A DNA stretch of 28,960 nt, from contig JAHZFK010000031.1 in assembly GCA_019421385.1 (NCBI GenBank), positions 1 through 28,960 on the forward strand. The letters are read 5' to 3'. This document shows, in pieces, positions 1 to 8,729 of the stretch; the stretch's first letter is position 1; each line of letters opens with the position of its first letter. The stretch is from Clostridiales bacterium. GTDB taxonomy: Bacteria; Bacillota; Clostridia; Oscillospirales; Butyricicoccaceae. Both the position numbers and the translations under genes were made by a program. The notes beneath the pieces were generated by a model. The model was not told the DNA's origin. It saw nothing but the letters and a program-made list of their open reading frames with translations, and made no database searches.

Positions 1-116
1 TCTATTGAGCCTAATTTTTTCGGCTTAGTTTTTCATAGATCACTTGACACTACCAAATGATATCGGATTGTGTTTTCCCTTTGTGTGCTTTTATCATACA
101 AAGCAATTGCATCAAA

Positions 117-875
117 TCAACCACCTTTTCCCATCGAAGTTGCATCATTTTCATCCTGCTGCCATATCTGGCTCATGAGCCCCACCGGAGCAATCGAAAC
201 CTGCTGTCCGTTGCTTTCCAGCGTGATCCGGTAAACCAGATTCTCCTTTTCCATGGCAAACCAAGTGGTGTCCTCGCTCGCCGGTCTGGATACTGTGGCG
301 ACTTGCAGAGAGTCGAAGTACCACTCTCCTACCGCTTCCGAAGTTGCCGCAAGGAATTTTTCCTGTGCCAGACGAATCTCTGCCTGCAACCCTCTGCCTG
401 TGTCTGCATCCAACACCATGCGGACTGCATTGCCCTTCGAATCCTCTGCATAGAGATCATATGTCGTCATTTGCAGCTGGTTTGCCGTGTCATAATACCG
501 AATCATTCTACTTTCTGCGCAGGAAAAGTCCTGCACATCCACACGCTCCGGTAAAATCCCCCCGTCCTGCCATGCGGTCAGCTCACCATAAAGCAGGGTC
601 ACCACCTCGTCATAAAGAACAGCGTCCGTCCCATCCGAAATCACTTGCGTTTCTTTCCGCCCCAATGCATCCGGCACTGATGTCATATTCCACAGCAGGC
701 GCATTTTTTCGGTTATGCTCAGTTTTTTACGCTCTTGCTGCGAGATCTCCTTTACATACATCATGTTCCGCTCTTCCCGATCCTTCCAAAGCGATATCTG
801 CTGCGGCAAAAAGACCGCTGCCAAAAGGGCACATAGCAGCAAAACAGGAGCGCCTATATAAACCAGCTTACGCAT
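117..875 (-). CDS. Membrane-anchored extracytoplasmic protein linked to a two-component system
   Basis: I do not recognise a family. The 252-residue product begins with a short basic stretch and one hydrophobic segment (about residues 4-24, a signal anchor or signal peptide), followed by a soluble domain with many charged residues that would lie outside the membrane. The start ATG at 875 overlaps the last codons of the histidine kinase gene (stop at 868-870) and is preceded by a GGGGGC-type ribosome site inside that gene, so the two are translationally coupled. The same arrangement in other Firmicutes often provides an accessory protein that modulates the sensor kinase; that role here is inference from position only. 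The gene is the last of the three-gene operon. Confidence 0.75.
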   Translation of the reverse strand: MRKLVYIGAPVLLLCALLAAVFLPQQISLWKDREERNMMYVKEISQQERKKLSITEKMRLLWNMTSVPDALGRKETQVISDGTDAVLYDEVVTLLYGELTAWQDGGILPERVDVQDFSCAESRMIRYYDTANQLQMTTYDLYAEDSKGNAVRMVLDADTGRGLQAEIRLAQEKFLAATSEAVGEWYFDSLQVATVSRPASEDTTWFAMEKENLVYRITLESNGQQVSIAPVGLMSQIWQQDENDATSMGKGG

Positions 876-2277
876 CGGGCTCGCCCCCTTTCAAAAAGAC
901 ATACGCTGACGTGCCTTTTCCAACCTCACTTTCAAACCAAAGCGTGCCACCGTGCAGTTCAATGATCTTCCGACAAATTGACAGCCCCAGACCCGCGCCC
1001 CCCTGCGCTCTGGCTCGGGATTTGTCCACCATGTAAAACGCCTCGGTGATGCGGCTGAGCTCTTCCTGCGGAATGCCCTTTCCGCTGTCGGTCACTTCAA
1101 TTTGATAGCCCTCCGGCAGCATGGACCCTTTCAGCACAATCTCCCCTTTGCCCTCAATGGATTTTGCGGCATTGTCCAACAGGTTCATACAGACTGTCTT
1201 CATCAGATCCGGTTCTATCCAAACCTGCCCCGGTTGGGCCTCCGCCAACAGAATGATTCCTTTCTTTTTCATCGCCGGTTCGACTGTATGAGCGATTGCC
1301 GCAAGATACTGCCCCATTTCGACCTCTTGCATGGAAAAAGCGCTTTTTTCCAGCACGATCCACTCCATCAGTTTCCGCGAAAGGCGCTCCATCCTGCGCC
1401 CTTCCTGAAAAATGTACTCTGCTCCCTCCCGGACGATGTCAGGTGAGTCCGTGTGGCCCAGCAACAGTTCCGCATATCCAATAATAGAGGTCAGTGGCGT
1501 TTTTGTCTCGTGCGCAAAGCTGTGCAGGAACGACTCTTGCTGCTTTGACGCACGTTCCAGCTGCACCATTTGCCGCTCCAGCTGATCGGCCATGTTGTTA
1601 AAGTCCTGTGAAAGCTTTCCCACTTCGTCCTGCCGGTTTGTTATTTTAACACGTCTGGATAAATCGCCTCCTGCCAGCACAGCCGACGCTGCCGAAAGCT
1701 CCATCAGTGGGCGGGCAATCCATGCGCTGATGACCAGCGCAATCCCGCCCACGATCAGCAGCATCACGCCCATCCAGATCAGCGCACCACGATACTGCTC
1801 TGCCCGTTCCACCAAAAGCGGCTCCACATTTCTCCAGTTTTCGAGATAAACCGTCTCCCCATTTACAGAAACAGCACTGACCACATGGACATAATGGCTG
1901 TGGGTGCCCCGTACCAACCGAAATCCCTGCTGATTTTCTTCCAGTGCATCGAGCAGCCGCAGATCTGTGAACGGGCGAACATGCCCGACCAAAATCGTTC
2001 CTTTCTGGCTGCTTAGGCAGTAAGCCCAATCCGGTTCATTTCCCATCAGCACCGCATCCCCCAGCGCCTGTGCCGCAGCACGGGCATCCAGCGTTGGTGA
2101 GATCTGTAATTCTTGTGTCAGTGTCGTCCGCAGCGTATCATTTTCTTTTCCGGCAGCAGTCATTTCCCGGGACAAGGACGCACGATACTGCCCGTCCACA
2201 AGCAGAAACACGCCTACAGAGCAAGCAAACGCTGTAATAAGCAGCATACTGCAAAACAGCTTCCAGAATAATTTCAA
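868..2277 (-). CDS. Sensor histidine kinase (HAMP-HisKA-HATPase)
   Basis: Membrane sensor kinase of a two-component system. Of 469 residues, 8-27 form the first membrane segment, 30-163 an extracytoplasmic sensor region, and 164-187 the second segment. A HAMP linker covers about 188-240. The HisKA phosphoacceptor is His256 in the motif SFAHETKTPLT. The ATPase domain shows an N box (NLLDNA, 365-370), a G1 box (DSGKGI, 397-402) and a G2 box (GLGLS, 429-433), so it looks catalytically complete. The start is a TTG at 2277 placed 6 bases after GGAGGG; that ribosome site overlaps the stop codon of the upstream regulator gene. The input signal cannot be told from sequence. It should phosphorylate the regulator encoded immediately upstream. 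Confidence 0.93.
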   Translation of the reverse strand: MKLFWKLFCSMLLITAFACSVGVFLLVDGQYRASLSREMTAAGKENDTLRTTLTQELQISPTLDARAAAQALGDAVLMGNEPDWAYCLSSQKGTILVGHVRPFTDLRLLDALEENQQGFRLVRGTHSHYVHVVSAVSVNGETVYLENWRNVEPLLVERAEQYRGALIWMGVMLLIVGGIALVISAWIARPLMELSAASAVLAGGDLSRRVKITNRQDEVGKLSQDFNNMADQLERQMVQLERASKQQESFLHSFAHETKTPLTSIIGYAELLLGHTDSPDIVREGAEYIFQEGRRMERLSRKLMEWIVLEKSAFSMQEVEMGQYLAAIAHTVEPAMKKKGIILLAEAQPGQVWIEPDLMKTVCMNLLDNAAKSIEGKGEIVLKGSMLPEGYQIEVTDSGKGIPQEELSRITEAFYMVDKSRARAQGGAGLGLSICRKIIELHGGTLWFESEVGKGTSAYVFLKGGEPDA

Positions 2278-2279
2278 GC

Positions 2280-2936
2280 TTATCCCTCCAGCCGATACCC
2301 TACTTTATACACCGCCAGCAGACGTTCCTCCAGCCCCAGCTTCTTCCGCATCCGCTGAACATGCAAATCCACTGTCCGGCTGTCTCCCAAATAGACTTCG
2401 CCCCAAACCCGCTCATAGATTCGTTCCCGATGGAGCACAATGTTTGGATTCTGCGCAAACAACACCAAAAGATCATATTCCTTTGCGGTCAAGGCAACGG
2501 GCTGCCCAGCTTTTTTCACTATATGGGAAGAGGTATCAATTTCGATATCCTCTGCCACTTTCAAGACCCCATCACCTTTTCCGCACCTGCGCAGAACAGC
2601 ATCCACTCTGGCCAGCAGTTCTGGCAGCGCAAAAGGCTTTGACAGATAATCCTCCGCTCCGGCGCGAAGTCCCCTGACCCGGTCCTCCACTTCTCCCTTG
2701 GCGCTCAAAAAGATAACCGCAATCTCCAGCGACTTGCAATATTCCAGCAATTCATACCCGTCTGCACCGGGCAGCATAATATCCAAAAGCGCCAAATCAA
2801 AAGAATTGTTTTCGAGCAGGTCCGCAGCTTGCAAACCATCCGACGCCCATGTGCATTGATAACCCACCTCTGTCAAAACCGTGCGAATCAGATGCGCGAT
2901 GGCTTCCTCATCTTCCACAATCAGAATGCGTCGCAT
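2280..2936 (-). CDS. OmpR/PhoB-family response regulator
   Basis: DNA-binding response regulator of the adjacent kinase. From the chosen start (218 residues) the receiver domain shows the acidic pair in VEDEEA near residue 9, phosphoacceptor Asp52 in LLDIMLPG, and the conserved Lys in the YLSKPF motif. The C-terminal half is a winged helix of the OmpR type (DLLVLFAQNP, SRTVDLHVQRMRKKLG). An in-frame ATG at 2978 would add 14 residues, but the ATG at 2936 begins directly with the receiver fold and has AAGGGG nine bases upstream, so I prefer it. It is the first gene of the three-gene operon and probably autoregulates it, as is usual for the family. Confidence 0.93.
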   Translation of the reverse strand: MRRILIVEDEEAIAHLIRTVLTEVGYQCTWASDGLQAADLLENNSFDLALLDIMLPGADGYELLEYCKSLEIAVIFLSAKGEVEDRVRGLRAGAEDYLSKPFALPELLARVDAVLRRCGKGDGVLKVAEDIEIDTSSHIVKKAGQPVALTAKEYDLLVLFAQNPNIVLHRERIYERVWGEVYLGDSRTVDLHVQRMRKKLGLEERLLAVYKVGYRLEG

Positions 2937-3020
2937 ACCCATCACCCCTTGTTTATTAGTATCACATAATCCCATCATTTTTGCATCCTATTTTTGCAGA
3001 CGACATGACAATGGCATCCT

Positions 3021-3068
3021 GAAAAACAGAAAAGCTCCCAAACGGTGCAATCTACCGTTTGAGAGCTT
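3021..3068 (-). terminator. Rho-independent terminator after the gtr operon
   Basis: On the minus strand a 15-base stem (AAGCTCTCAAACGGT pairing with ACCGTTTGGGAGCTT, one G-U pair) with a 7-base loop is followed by TTCTGTTTTTC. It lies downstream of the GtrA-like gene and of the tRNA-like remnant at 3073-3126. Confidence 0.8.
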
Positions 3069-3072
3069 GCGA

Positions 3073-3126
3073 AGTATGTCCGATGCAACTCGAACATCCA
3101 ACTTTTGAAATCAGAGCGGTTTGCTC
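3073..3126 (-). other. Degenerate tRNA-3'-half-like remnant
   Basis: Read on the minus strand this stretch resembles the 3' half of a tRNA: an anticodon-loop-like TTCAAAA between weakly pairing arms, then GTTCGAGTTGCATCGGACATAC. Over about 44 bases it aligns without gaps to the duplicated tRNA-Arg end at 8790-8834, with roughly two thirds identity. The T stem is poorly formed and no 5' half is visible, so it is not a functional tRNA. It sits directly before a strong terminator, like the tRNA-Arg copies. It may be the scar of an old integration, but a chance resemblance is possible. Confidence 0.3.
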
Positions 3127-3235
3127 CTGCTGTTTTTCACGGGTTTTTAGTTGAAAAGTGTAACTTTCTTGACGATGCCACCAAAGCAAGATATATGTTC
3201 GATTAGTGCCAAAGCAGTACAAGCTGACACCAGAA

Positions 3236-3649
3236 CTATTTCACACGGAACGCAAAAAAGCGTTGCCCAAGGTAGTTCAAGCCGGTGAACAGGCACATGC
3301 CGACGAACATCGAGACATTATCCCGCACAGCGGATGACGCGCCCGTAAGCGCTGCGATGCACATCGGCCTGGCAATGCCATAGGCCAGCAGGTAACACAC
3401 AGCAATGTTGACCGCGAAGCGAGCGACCTCACCCGCGCTCTTCTCCCGGCTGCCGAAGGAAAAATATTTGTTGAGGAAAAAACTCAGAATACTGGTCAGG
3501 ATATAATTTGCCGCACTTGATACCCAGTAAGTGCAATGCGCGAGGTTATACAATCCGAACATGATCGCCGTTCCGATCAGCGTGTTGATCACGCCGACCA
3601 GCAGGAATTTGGCGAGCTTGCGATCAATCAGACCGCGCACCTTGTTCAT
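3236..3649 (-). CDS. GtrA-family membrane protein
   Basis: Small polytopic membrane protein (137 residues) of the GtrA/DPMS-associated family, thought to move undecaprenyl-phosphate-linked sugars across the membrane. It has the typical pattern: a short basic N-terminus, FLLVGVINTLIG in the first membrane segment, a second segment ending in FFLNKYFSFGS, two more hydrophobic segments, and a basic C-terminus (RFFAFRVK). The start at 3649 overlaps the stop of the upstream glycosyltransferase gene as ATGA, so the pair is translationally coupled; longer in-frame starts only read through that gene. In this family GtrA and GtrB work together to supply a flipped, lipid-linked sugar for modifying a surface polymer. 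Confidence 0.85.
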   Translation of the reverse strand: MNKVRGLIDRKLAKFLLVGVINTLIGTAIMFGLYNLAHCTYWVSSAANYILTSILSFFLNKYFSFGSREKSAGEVARFAVNIAVCYLLAYGIARPMCIAALTGASSAVRDNVSMFVGMCLFTGLNYLGQRFFAFRVK

Positions 3650-4584
3650 CGCACCCCCTCCTCGGTCTCCCGCACCAGATAGACCGGACGATGTTTGGCT
3701 TCCAGATAGGTTTTGGCCAGATACTGTCCGGCAATACCAATGCATAGCAGCTGCACACCGCCGAGAAACAGGATAACGCACATCATGCTCGGCCAGCCGC
3801 CGACCGGGTCGCCGAAGGCAAGCGTCTTGACCAGTACGACCACAACGAACACGAACGCGATCAGGCAGATCAACACACCCAGCACGCTCGCCAGCGCGAG
3901 CGGTGCGGTAGAAAACGCGATGATGCCCTCGAGCGAATACAGGAACAGCTTCCAAAACGACCACTTGGTCTCACCCGCGACGCGCTCGACGTTGATAAAC
4001 GGCACCCATTTGGTCTTGAAACCAACCCAGCCGAAGATGCCCTTGGAAAAGCGGTTGTATTCGCGCATGGACAGAATTGCGTCCACCATCGCGCGGCGCA
4101 TCAGGCGGTAATCGCGCGCGCCGTCAACGATATCGGCATCCGAGATGCGGTTGATCAGTTTGTAGAACCTGTGCGCGAAGAACGAGCGGATCGGTGGTTC
4201 ACCCTCGCGTGTGGTGCGGCAGGTGGCAGCGCAGTCGTAGCCCTCCTCGGTCACGGCTTTGTAAAGCGCAGGTAAAAGCGACGGCGGATCCTGCAGGTCA
4301 GCGTCCATGGTGGCGACATAGTCGCCCGTTGCAGTCTCAAGCCCCGCAAGCATACCGGCTTCCTTGCCGAAATTGCGCGAAAGCGAGACAAAACGCACGC
4401 GCTTATCCTGTGCAGCCAGATGGCGCAGCGTGGGCAGCGTGTTGTCCTTTGAGCCGTCATCAATGAACACGAATTCAAACTCCGCATAGTCCATCTCGCT
4501 CGCCACGCGCGTGATCTCCTGATAAAAGAGCGGCAGCGCGGCCTGTTCGTTATAGCAGGGTACAACGATCGAGATTTTAGGCAT
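3646..4584 (-). CDS. GtrB-like polyprenyl-phosphate glycosyltransferase (GT2)
   Basis: Family 2 glycosyltransferase (312 residues) that probably transfers a sugar from a nucleotide donor to undecaprenyl phosphate. The GT-A fold begins at once (ISIVVPCYNEQAALP). FVFIDDGSKDNT and the metal-binding ATMDADLQDPP motif follow near residues 55 and 95, and the acceptor-side RDYRLMRR lies near 165. Two C-terminal membrane segments (about 232-290) anchor it, as in GtrB, CsbB and YkoT. It overlaps the upstream membrane-protein gene by 8 bases and the downstream GtrA-like gene by 4 bases. The sugar cannot be predicted. Confidence 0.9.
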   Translation of the reverse strand: MPKISIVVPCYNEQAALPLFYQEITRVASEMDYAEFEFVFIDDGSKDNTLPTLRHLAAQDKRVRFVSLSRNFGKEAGMLAGLETATGDYVATMDADLQDPPSLLPALYKAVTEEGYDCAATCRTTREGEPPIRSFFAHRFYKLINRISDADIVDGARDYRLMRRAMVDAILSMREYNRFSKGIFGWVGFKTKWVPFINVERVAGETKWSFWKLFLYSLEGIIAFSTAPLALASVLGVLICLIAFVFVVVVLVKTLAFGDPVGGWPSMMCVILFLGGVQLLCIGIAGQYLAKTYLEAKHRPVYLVRETEEGVR

Positions 4585-5947
4585 GGTTTTCCTCCTTTCT
4601 GATCAGTCGGTCGAGACCGAGCGATGCACCGTAGAACAGGAACAGCTGCGGCAGATAGGCATAGCGCGGCTGCACTTCGATCAGCAGGAACGCGCAAAAC
4701 GCAGCGAACACGACAAACAGCGGAAGATAGGCCGCGGGCATACGGGACGGGTGGTACAATCCGAAGGCCGCCAGCAGCAGCGCAGCGTAGAACAGAAGCC
4801 GATCCATTTTCTGAATGCTGTCATAGAGCAGCGTCAGACCATCATGCAGCTTCAGGTGGCCGAACGCCCAGTTCAGCGCATCGTTGCACCAGAGCAACCT
4901 ACATTTATGTACCACATGCAGCAGCAGGGCTTTCGGACCTGCGGACAGGCGCTCGGAGATCAGCTGATGCTGTACGGCCTCGGTCGCTTCCGTCGGGCCG
5001 TTTTCGTCGAAGGTAGCAGAAAGCTGGTTCCAGTCGTCAGGCGAATAGCCGCCCGACGTGCTGAAGTTGAGCCCGGTGACGAATTTCCAGCCGGGATATC
5101 CATTTTTCGTGCCATTTGCATTCAGACCGCTCGCGCGCACGGCGGCATCTGCACCCACGCCGACTGCTCCGTAAACCACTAGCAGCACCGCCATGCCGCA
5201 TACCATGTGTTTTGCGATATTCGGTCGCTGCAGCACGGCAAATACTGCATACGCCAGCGCGGCGACCACAAGGATAATGCCCTCGCTGCGCAGCAGGTTG
5301 CCGGCCTGCATTGCCAGTCCAGCGAGCGGGAAGCGCCAAAAGCCCAGTCGTGTGCAGTCACAGCTGGCAAGCAGCCACGCGCCGAGCGTCAGAAAGAACG
5401 CTGAGGAGATTTGGTTGGTCAGCACAGTGGGCAGTGTCAGCACAAATGGAAACACCGTCAGCAGCAGCATAGCAGCCTGCGCCGCGCTCTCGCGCACATG
5501 ATTACGCGCCAAACGGTAAATCAGACACACCGTGGCTGCGCTGAGTAAGGCATTGGCTAATTTGATCATCAGAGGATTGTTCCAGATCACAAGCAGCATG
5601 GTTTGCCAGGCAACGAACACGCTCTGATAGGCCCAGAGAGAGAAATACCGCAGCTGCTGGAACGAAGTATCGCCCGCCAGCAGACTCTGCGAAGCCTCGA
5701 ACATAAGTCTGAAATCGCTGATAATCGGTGGATTGAGCACCAGAATGACCGCCACGCGCAGCAGGAAACTGCCAATCAACAGCCAAAACGTGAAATGCCG
5801 GATGGTCACTTGCCTATGTATCATCCAGCCGACGGCAGCAAGAACGCACAGGCCGGCAAGCCATCCACCGGCAAGCAAGATTCCGATGACGGCAAGAGCA
5901 AAACAGATGAGAAACAGTCGTCGAATCATATGAAAAGCGTGATACAT
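4577..5947 (-). CDS. Polytopic membrane protein, probable GtrC/PMT-type lipid-linked sugar transferase
   Basis: A 456-residue protein with about ten hydrophobic segments. An early extracytoplasmic loop contains NPPIISDFRLMFEA, resembling the acidic first loop of GT-C fold (PMT/ArnT-like) transferases. A large soluble loop (about 265-345) separates two membrane blocks. It heads the operon with GtrB- and GtrA-like genes, the position held by the serotype-specific transferase in classical gtr clusters, so it probably adds the flipped sugar to a wall polymer or surface protein; that is inference. The start at 5947 follows AAAGGAGG by 7 bases. No exact family is claimed. Confidence 0.72.
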   Translation of the reverse strand: MYHAFHMIRRLFLICFALAVIGILLAGGWLAGLCVLAAVGWMIHRQVTIRHFTFWLLIGSFLLRVAVILVLNPPIISDFRLMFEASQSLLAGDTSFQQLRYFSLWAYQSVFVAWQTMLLVIWNNPLMIKLANALLSAATVCLIYRLARNHVRESAAQAAMLLLTVFPFVLTLPTVLTNQISSAFFLTLGAWLLASCDCTRLGFWRFPLAGLAMQAGNLLRSEGIILVVAALAYAVFAVLQRPNIAKHMVCGMAVLLVVYGAVGVGADAAVRASGLNANGTKNGYPGWKFVTGLNFSTSGGYSPDDWNQLSATFDENGPTEATEAVQHQLISERLSAGPKALLLHVVHKCRLLWCNDALNWAFGHLKLHDGLTLLYDSIQKMDRLLFYAALLLAAFGLYHPSRMPAAYLPLFVVFAAFCAFLLIEVQPRYAYLPQLFLFYGASLGLDRLIRKEENHA

Positions 5948-6097
5948 GTTGCCGCCTCCTTTCTTTCCGGAAAAATAAACTTGAAGATCAATGAAGATTT
6001 TGTCTCCTTCTTGTGCGGTGTCATCCTCTATCTATCCGTATCTGAAGTGTATCATGCAATTTCCCGCTATTTTCCGCCAATTGACCACAGAGCAGCA

Positions 6098-6127
6098 ACA
6101 AGGCCACCCCTACTGGGGTGGCCTTGT
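6098..6127 (-). terminator. Terminator of the kinase-lectin operon
   Basis: A perfect stem (AAGGCCACCCC / GGGGTGGCCTT) with a 4-base TACT loop lies just past the stop of the HTH gene at 6142. Minus-strand reading gives GGCCTTGTTG after the stem, a weak U tract; plus-strand reading gives CCTTGTTCTATTTC. It may act in both directions. Confidence 0.65.
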
Positions 6128-6141
6128 TCTATTTCGTTGTC

Positions 6142-7206
6142 TCAAAGCAGGCCGAGCAATTCGTCCGCTTCGCCCAGCTCCATCTGTTCCAACACGCGGC
6201 GCACATATCCGGCCACGCTTTCCACATCCTCCGCCTCACTTTGGTATCCTGCCTGCCAGTATTCACGCGCCAGCTCGGTGCAGCGGTGGCGAGTCTTGGC
6301 GTCGCGCGTGACTGCGAGCAGCGCGGTCGCATTGCCCAGCGCCAGTTCGGGATGCGTCAGCGCCAGCTGCTGTAAGGCGTAAATCAGTACACATTCCAAC
6401 CGGTCGCGTGCGCGAAGCGGCTCCATGCCGGCATAGCGCAGCAGCACATCCAACTCCTCGAGAGTCATGTTCAGGTGCAGCCCAATCGCAGTCAAACTGC
6501 GGCGGCGCGGTACGATACCATGTCGGCGCAGCAGGGACAGCTGCTTTTCGATCCACGGTGGCAGACCAAGGCTGTGCACACTGCCGCGGCCGCCGTCGCG
6601 CGCGGCTTCCAGACAATGCACAATCAGGTATTCGTCCAAATATCGCTCCAGCTTCTGCTTGCGGCCGGTCAGTTCAGCGCCAAAGGTCTGCAAAAACGCC
6701 GCGAGCGCCTGCTCTGTATCGACCGCCGACAGGTGCGCCATCAGGTGTGTGGTGGTCAGGCTGGAGGGTCCGTCCGGCTGCTCTTCCGCCAATAGACGTC
6801 GGTAAAGCGCGTCAGCTGCTGCATAGTCATACTGCATGTCACCCTGCACCCTCCGCTGCAAGCAGAACACACAGCAGGCGTCGAACGGATCGCGTGGGTT
6901 GAGCCCGCAGTAGCCGCCGTAGCGTGACAGCATATCGCTGACCGCCTGCGGCGGCATGACCGCACCGAACCCGACCTTGATATAGGTGTCTCGGCTTTTG
7001 GGCGCACCACCCTCGAGCCGCCAACGTTTGACCGTATTTTTGCTCAGCCCACAGCGGGCGGCAAAACGGATATAGCTCAGGCCGGAAGCGTCGAGCAGCC
7101 CGGCAAAAAAGCTTTGCCACGGCTCAGCCCAGCCTTCATGATCGCCCAGCAGCGCGAGCACGTCACCAACCGTCTCGCACCGCGCAATTTCAGCTGCCCG
7201 ATCCAT
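6142..7206 (-). CDS. HTH protein coupled to the lectin kinase, function unknown
   Basis: The product (about 354 residues from the preferred start) has a helix-turn-helix near residues 45-80, in which FAARCGLSKNTVKRWR is a clear recognition segment. A long helical region with no recognised domain follows and carries CCVFC near residue 113. Starts at 7281 or 7266 are possible, but the ATG at 7206 needs the smallest overlap (17 bases) with the kinase gene whose stop is at 7190. The overlap means the protein is made together with the kinase, so it is a candidate target or output regulator of that kinase. Phosphorylation is inference. The DNA site and regulon are unknown. Confidence 0.75.
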   Translation of the reverse strand: MDRAAEIARCETVGDVLALLGDHEGWAEPWQSFFAGLLDASGLSYIRFAARCGLSKNTVKRWRLEGGAPKSRDTYIKVGFGAVMPPQAVSDMLSRYGGYCGLNPRDPFDACCVFCLQRRVQGDMQYDYAAADALYRRLLAEEQPDGPSSLTTTHLMAHLSAVDTEQALAAFLQTFGAELTGRKQKLERYLDEYLIVHCLEAARDGGRGSVHSLGLPPWIEKQLSLLRRHGIVPRRRSLTAIGLHLNMTLEELDVLLRYAGMEPLRARDRLECVLIYALQQLALTHPELALGNATALLAVTRDAKTRHRCTELAREYWQAGYQSEAEDVESVAGYVRRVLEQMELGEADELLGLL

Positions 7207-8593
7207 TGCTGTCGTCCCACTGACAGACAAAACCGCAATGTTGCGGGTCAAAGGCTCCCGTTCCATTGGCAACCGAGTCATTCCACACCCAGCCCTGATC
7301 GTCCTTATTGTACATCATCAGATAATGCTCCTGTCCATTCTGGTTGTTCGGCTCACCAACGCCCCATGCGGCAAACTCGAACGGTTCGCCGCTCACCCAC
7401 TGGAATCCCCCGCTGCTGGTATAGTTGTTCGCACCCAACCAGACGGTTTCCAAATCGCTTTCCTCAAGCAGCGTGATGATGGTGTCCATCTGCTGCTGGC
7501 TGGTGATTGTGGCAAGGTGGCCGCCACGGGATTCGCAGTAAACACGCGCCTCATCCCAAGTCATGACGGCCTGCACGACCGCATAGCGCGGGCCTTGTTC
7601 TGGCGCGACGGTTGCAAGCTCAGTCGCTTCGGGCGACGTCGACGGCCGCCAAAACGCCATCAATGCAGCAAATACCGCTGCGCAGCCCCAGTCTGCGACG
7701 GCAACCGCCTTCCAGCCACAGGTCGAGCGACGCGTCAGCGCGCACAACAACGCATCGGCTGAAGCATACCGGTGCTGCGCCTGCGGCTGACAGCAGCGCA
7801 GCACAATCTTTTTCAGTCGCCCGCTGCCCTCCGGCGGAGGCGGCAGCTTTGTCCCCTGCCAACGGCGGCGCACAGCATCCTCGCGCGCATCATAGGGTGT
7901 CTGCTCATCCGTCAGCGGCAGCTGCCCGCCGTTAAGCAGCTGATACAGTACGATACCAAGCGAATACAGATCGGCACGACCGTCGTACACATCGCCTCGG
8001 GCAACCTCGGGCGCCATGTAAGCTGCGGTGCCGGTCATGGTTTGCAGCATACCGGGGCGGCAGCGGCGGGCAACGCCGAAATCACCGAGCTGGAAATGCC
8101 CATCTGCCGTGCGGTACAGGTTAGCGGGCTTGACGTCCCGGTGAATCAGCCCTGCGCGATGCGCTGCTGACAATGCAGCCGCAATATCGCAAGCCAGTGT
8201 TTCCACCTCGGCTGTGGACAGCGGTTCGCCCTCGCGCAGCAGTTCTGCCACGCAATCCAGCTGCTCCATGCGCAGCAAAACGTCCCATCCGACCACCTCG
8301 CCCTCTTCCTCAATGGGACGAATGGCATGGTCATAAAGCGTGACCACCTGTGCGCAGCCGCGCAGACGGTCGAGCGCCGCGATCTCTTGCTGCGCATCGG
8401 CCAGCTGGCGCCCAGCCTGCTCACCCTGCCCAAGGATAGTGACCACCTTGACCACGCAACAGAAACCCTGTTCCGGCTGCCCGCCGGACAGGGTGTAAAC
8501 GCTGCAGCTACCGCTGCGATATATTCTCTTTTCCGGCATCCAATGCCCCCAAAGCGGCGCATAGCTTCGCAGGCGGCCATCTTGATTCTCCAT
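7190..8593 (-). CDS. Transmembrane Ser/Thr protein kinase with C-terminal C-type lectin domain
   Basis: A 467-residue fusion. Residues 20-285 form a Hanks-type kinase with the ATP-binding Lys49 (VVKVV), catalytic loop HRDVKPAN (His151, Asp153, Lys155, Asn158), DFG at 171-173, MAPE at 193-196 and DLYSLGIVLYQLL after it, so all key residues are present. A single hydrophobic segment lies at about 296-315. Residues 336-458 match a C-type lectin fold: WDEARVYCESRGGHLATI, WLGANN, EPNN (414-417), WND (437-439) and the terminal CGFVC. EPN and WND are the calcium/mannose-type sugar-binding signatures. The likely topology is kinase inside, lectin outside: a sugar-sensing receptor kinase. The start at 8593 has AAAGGG eight bases upstream and a near-consensus promoter at 8628-8656. 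Confidence 0.9.
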   Translation of the reverse strand: MENQDGRLRSYAPLWGHWMPEKRIYRSGSCSVYTLSGGQPEQGFCCVVKVVTILGQGEQAGRQLADAQQEIAALDRLRGCAQVVTLYDHAIRPIEEEGEVVGWDVLLRMEQLDCVAELLREGEPLSTAEVETLACDIAAALSAAHRAGLIHRDVKPANLYRTADGHFQLGDFGVARRCRPGMLQTMTGTAAYMAPEVARGDVYDGRADLYSLGIVLYQLLNGGQLPLTDEQTPYDAREDAVRRRWQGTKLPPPPEGSGRLKKIVLRCCQPQAQHRYASADALLCALTRRSTCGWKAVAVADWGCAAVFAALMAFWRPSTSPEATELATVAPEQGPRYAVVQAVMTWDEARVYCESRGGHLATITSQQQMDTIITLLEESDLETVWLGANNYTSSGGFQWVSGEPFEFAAWGVGEPNNQNGQEHYLMMYNKDDQGWVWNDSVANGTGAFDPQHCGFVCQWDDSNGSGS

Positions 8594-8627
8594 GCCAAAA
8601 CCCTTTCGCAATATATTGCCTGCAACA

Positions 8628-8656
8628 ATTATACCGTACGTGCTAATGCATGACAA
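8628..8656 (-). promoter_or_regulatory. Promoter of the lectin-kinase gene
   Basis: On the minus strand TTGTCA and TATAAT are separated by 17 bases, close to the vegetative consensus, and lie 35 bases upstream of the kinase start codon. Confidence 0.75.
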
Positions 8657-8729
8657 GCCTCGCCAAATCCATCCCGCTTTTGTATTGCCAACTTGGAATG
8701 ATGCCTTCGTTTTGCGTTGCACTTGTCTG

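Noticed and set aside
344..1036. Long plus-strand open frame
   Set aside because: Antisense to the two-component genes, with low-complexity Pro/Ser-rich translation and no ribosome site.
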